Shown here: positions 62,144 through 64,000 of the stretch, one piece after another
Position numbering within the stretch: the first letter of the stretch is position 1
How the letters are laid out: each line of letters begins with the position of its first letter
Source: Heterobilharzia americana
Taxonomy: Eukaryota > Platyhelminthes > Trematoda > Strigeidida > Schistosomatidae
Reading direction: 5' to 3'
DNA length: 64,000 nt
NCBI GenBank assembly: GCA_944470555.2
Contig: CALYCZ020000356.1
Location: forward strand, 1 to 64,000
Translations under genes and position numbers: made by a program
Notes under the pieces: model-generated
Told to the model about the DNA's origin: nothing
Database searches by the model: none
The model's input: only the letters and a program-made list of their open reading frames with translations

Positions 62144-62950
62144 AAGTCTCTCAACCATCACATAGAAGCACTGACTGACTTGACTGAATTAGTGTTGAAA
62201 ATCCGAATGTTATTCTTATGCTGAGGGGAGTGCAGGAGAACTGAACACTGGTTTCAGATTGATGACGGCCTGTCTTGCTGTTTTTCCAATCCTGCCTTCC
62301 ACATCCTCATTTGTCTCACCACCACCTGTATTTGACATGATACTGCCTTGTCTAGTTAGGTAGGTGTAGGTGTAGGTGTAGGTGTAGGCGTAGGTGAAAC
62401 AGACTACTTCGTTTTGATTTCTCCTGTTGATGGTGGTTGTTGCTTGTTGTTGTTGCTGCTGTTGTTGGTTGGTTGTCCCATCACCTCTGTCTCCTCTGCG
62501 TTCACCTGGAGGAAGTTCCATCATCGCTGACATGCCTCTTCTGCCAACTTGTTGGTTTTTGCCTGTTCATCTCCGAGCTTGTGCGACATTTATGAAGCTT
62601 TTCATTATGAATTGCTTGGCATGTAGCCTCCTATAGCGTATAGCTCTTGAAGGAAATTGGTGGCACACCGAAGTGTTGAAGTAGCTGCCAGATGACTTCC
62701 CGGTCGACGCTATCGAAGGCCTTTTTCAAAATCGATGAATTTGAGGTTGAGTTGAGTTGACTGCCATTCTATACTCTGTTCTATGATGATGTGTAGTGTA
62801 GCGTTGCAATTTGATTCACACATGATTTGTTCTTCCTGATGCCAGCCTGACAGCCTGTCCCGGTCGTCATTTTGAATCCAGCGCATCTTTTAGTCTCTTC
62901 AAGATGATGCGACCATATATTTTGCTGAATGTGGACACGAGCATAAATAA
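62144..62950 (-). mobile_element. Host RTE relic, 5'-side half (copy C)
   Basis: As in A and B. It keeps an AAGATGATGCGACCATATAT stretch near 62900 that A and B have lost, matching the ATTAAGCCGCATCATCCTGG region of the complete element. Confidence 0.8.
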
Positions 62951-63224
62951 TTCTGCCTCATTTCTTGCAAAGCAGCTATGGAAATACAACAATCGAAACC
63001 AGTCTTGTGTCGTTCACTGTCTTTATACATACATTTCTTAGTTCTTCAAGTTACCAGTTCTTAAGTGTAACGAATCTTCTCATTTTTATATTCCTATCAC
63101 TTAGACAGTTTTCGCCAAGCTCACTCATGAGTTTCTTATTCATTCGCTCACCAACAGCTGTCTACTCACTTTGTTACGAAGTCTTTACTTCAACTGACAT
63201 TTAATCACGTTCTCAAGTAATTTC

Positions 63225-63568
63225 GTATATTTCAATGGCGGATAATGCCTAGCAGTGGAAACTTATGACCACTGAGACTACAGCCGTTGCACAAGAAGTA
63301 GTTTTTGTTGTCCGGTGGTCTGGTGGATGAAACTATGGTGTTTTTGAAGCGATCAGTGCCAAGTTCAAGTTCTGGGGGTTGGGAGTTGGGGGTTGGGTGG
63401 CGGACATCCACTGACTAGTCGAAACAGGACGAAAGGTGCATCCTGGATTCCACTACTACCCACTACCTATCACTAATATGTAATTAAAACACAGGCAATA
63501 CCGAGGCACACACGCGACAGCCCATATATCTACAAATACCACCGGTCCAATCAACAACGATATAAGAG
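63225..63568 (+). mobile_element. SM-alpha-type SINE with dead hammerhead (copy C)
   Basis: Same SINE as in A and B, with a duplicated GGGGGTTGGG segment. The hammerhead relic (63404-63452) shares the CTGACTA core and in addition has a deleted stem II base and a changed stem III (GGTGCAT). Confidence 0.75.
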
Positions 63569-64000
63569 AAGGAACAACACTTTCATGTTTCGTATGTAAT
63601 TCCCCTTCTTACTACGAGTAACTGGTTAACAAATATCGACACTTTTATGCCCCCTGACTGACTATGTGCAGATAAGATTGAACGGCTACTCAGAGTGATA
63701 ATGCTGACTTCTTGATTCTTCAATGACTCAGTGGGAATATTCATATTGTAGCAAAGCATAAGTGGGTTCAAATATGATGAACATATTACAGTGTCTAGTA
63801 GTTAGTTCAGATACGAAGTGAAAGATAGCAAGCTGAAGTTAATATGGGATGCCAGATGTCAAAACAGAGTTTTTCTGAATAAATGAAAGAGGTGTAAACC
63901 CTCTTAAGCTAAGCTAAGCTAAGTATGTAGCTCCAATAGGTTGTGGAAATAAGGTCATGATATCCATCCATCCATCCATCCAAATCAACACAGGGCGGGG

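Larger units (their letters stand above)
56798..64000 (+). repeat. 15-kb tandem repeat, copy C (first 7.2 kb)
   Basis: Continues the array to the window end with the same order. It is nearly identical to copy B up to about 59 kb but clearly more divergent in the RTE nest and SINE. It has a 20-bp insert (TTCTCACATCATCTCCTCC region, about 58508) absent from B. Confidence 0.95.

Noticed and set aside
19010..64000. CRISPR-like or phage-like repeat array
   Set aside because: The repeat is 15 kb long, contains eukaryotic retroelements and shows no repeat-spacer pattern.

Overview
This window looks like nuclear DNA of a blood fluke, most probably a Schistosoma species. It is AT-rich, has no long intact ORF, and carries a repeat set that I know from schistosomes: an RTE-clade non-LTR retrotransposon, a second degenerate non-LTR reverse transcriptase family, Penelope-like elements with GIY-YIG endonuclease tails, and SINEs of the SM-alpha type that carry hammerhead ribozymes. 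No bacterial-style operon or viral genome is present. All assignments come from reading the sequence; none was checked against a database.

Layout. 1-18.9 kb is mostly single-copy. It holds a probable host gene on the plus strand (exons near 1.54-1.72, 6.41-6.48 and 9.33-9.70 kb, phase-compatible, ending in a coiled coil and a membrane helix). Its introns contain Penelope, RTE and other retroelement fragments. A weaker spliced model for a membrane protein lies on the minus strand at 12.08-14.30 kb. A cluster of SM-alpha SINEs sits at 13.1-13.6 kb and includes one hammerhead with an intact core. Two RTE 3' fragments converge as a large inverted repeat at 15.6-18.8 kb.

19.0-64.0 kb is one segmental amplification. 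A unit of about 14.7-15.1 kb is present in direct tandem as copy A (27023-41737), copy B (41738-56797) and part of copy C (56798-64000, cut by the window end). To the left is an 8.0-kb inverted partial copy (19010-27007). The two orientations meet at a head-to-head junction with about 15 bp of unmatched filler. Each direct copy contains the same nested transposon: an antisense RTE fragment split by a complete 3.3-kb RTE flanked by the 9-bp target duplication TAACTCACC. The RTE is dead in all copies and they share a stop codon, so insertion and decay came before amplification. Each copy also carries a SINE with a damaged hammerhead and an antisense reverse-transcriptase fragment; a tRNA-like sequence occurs in the inverted arm and in the A and B periods, but its place in C lies beyond the window end.

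The most interesting features are the mixed inverted/tandem 15-kb array with mosaic similarity between copies, the hammerhead SINE hairpin, and the precisely readable nested insertion. The host-gene exons are inferences from splice sites and reading-frame phase and need transcript support.
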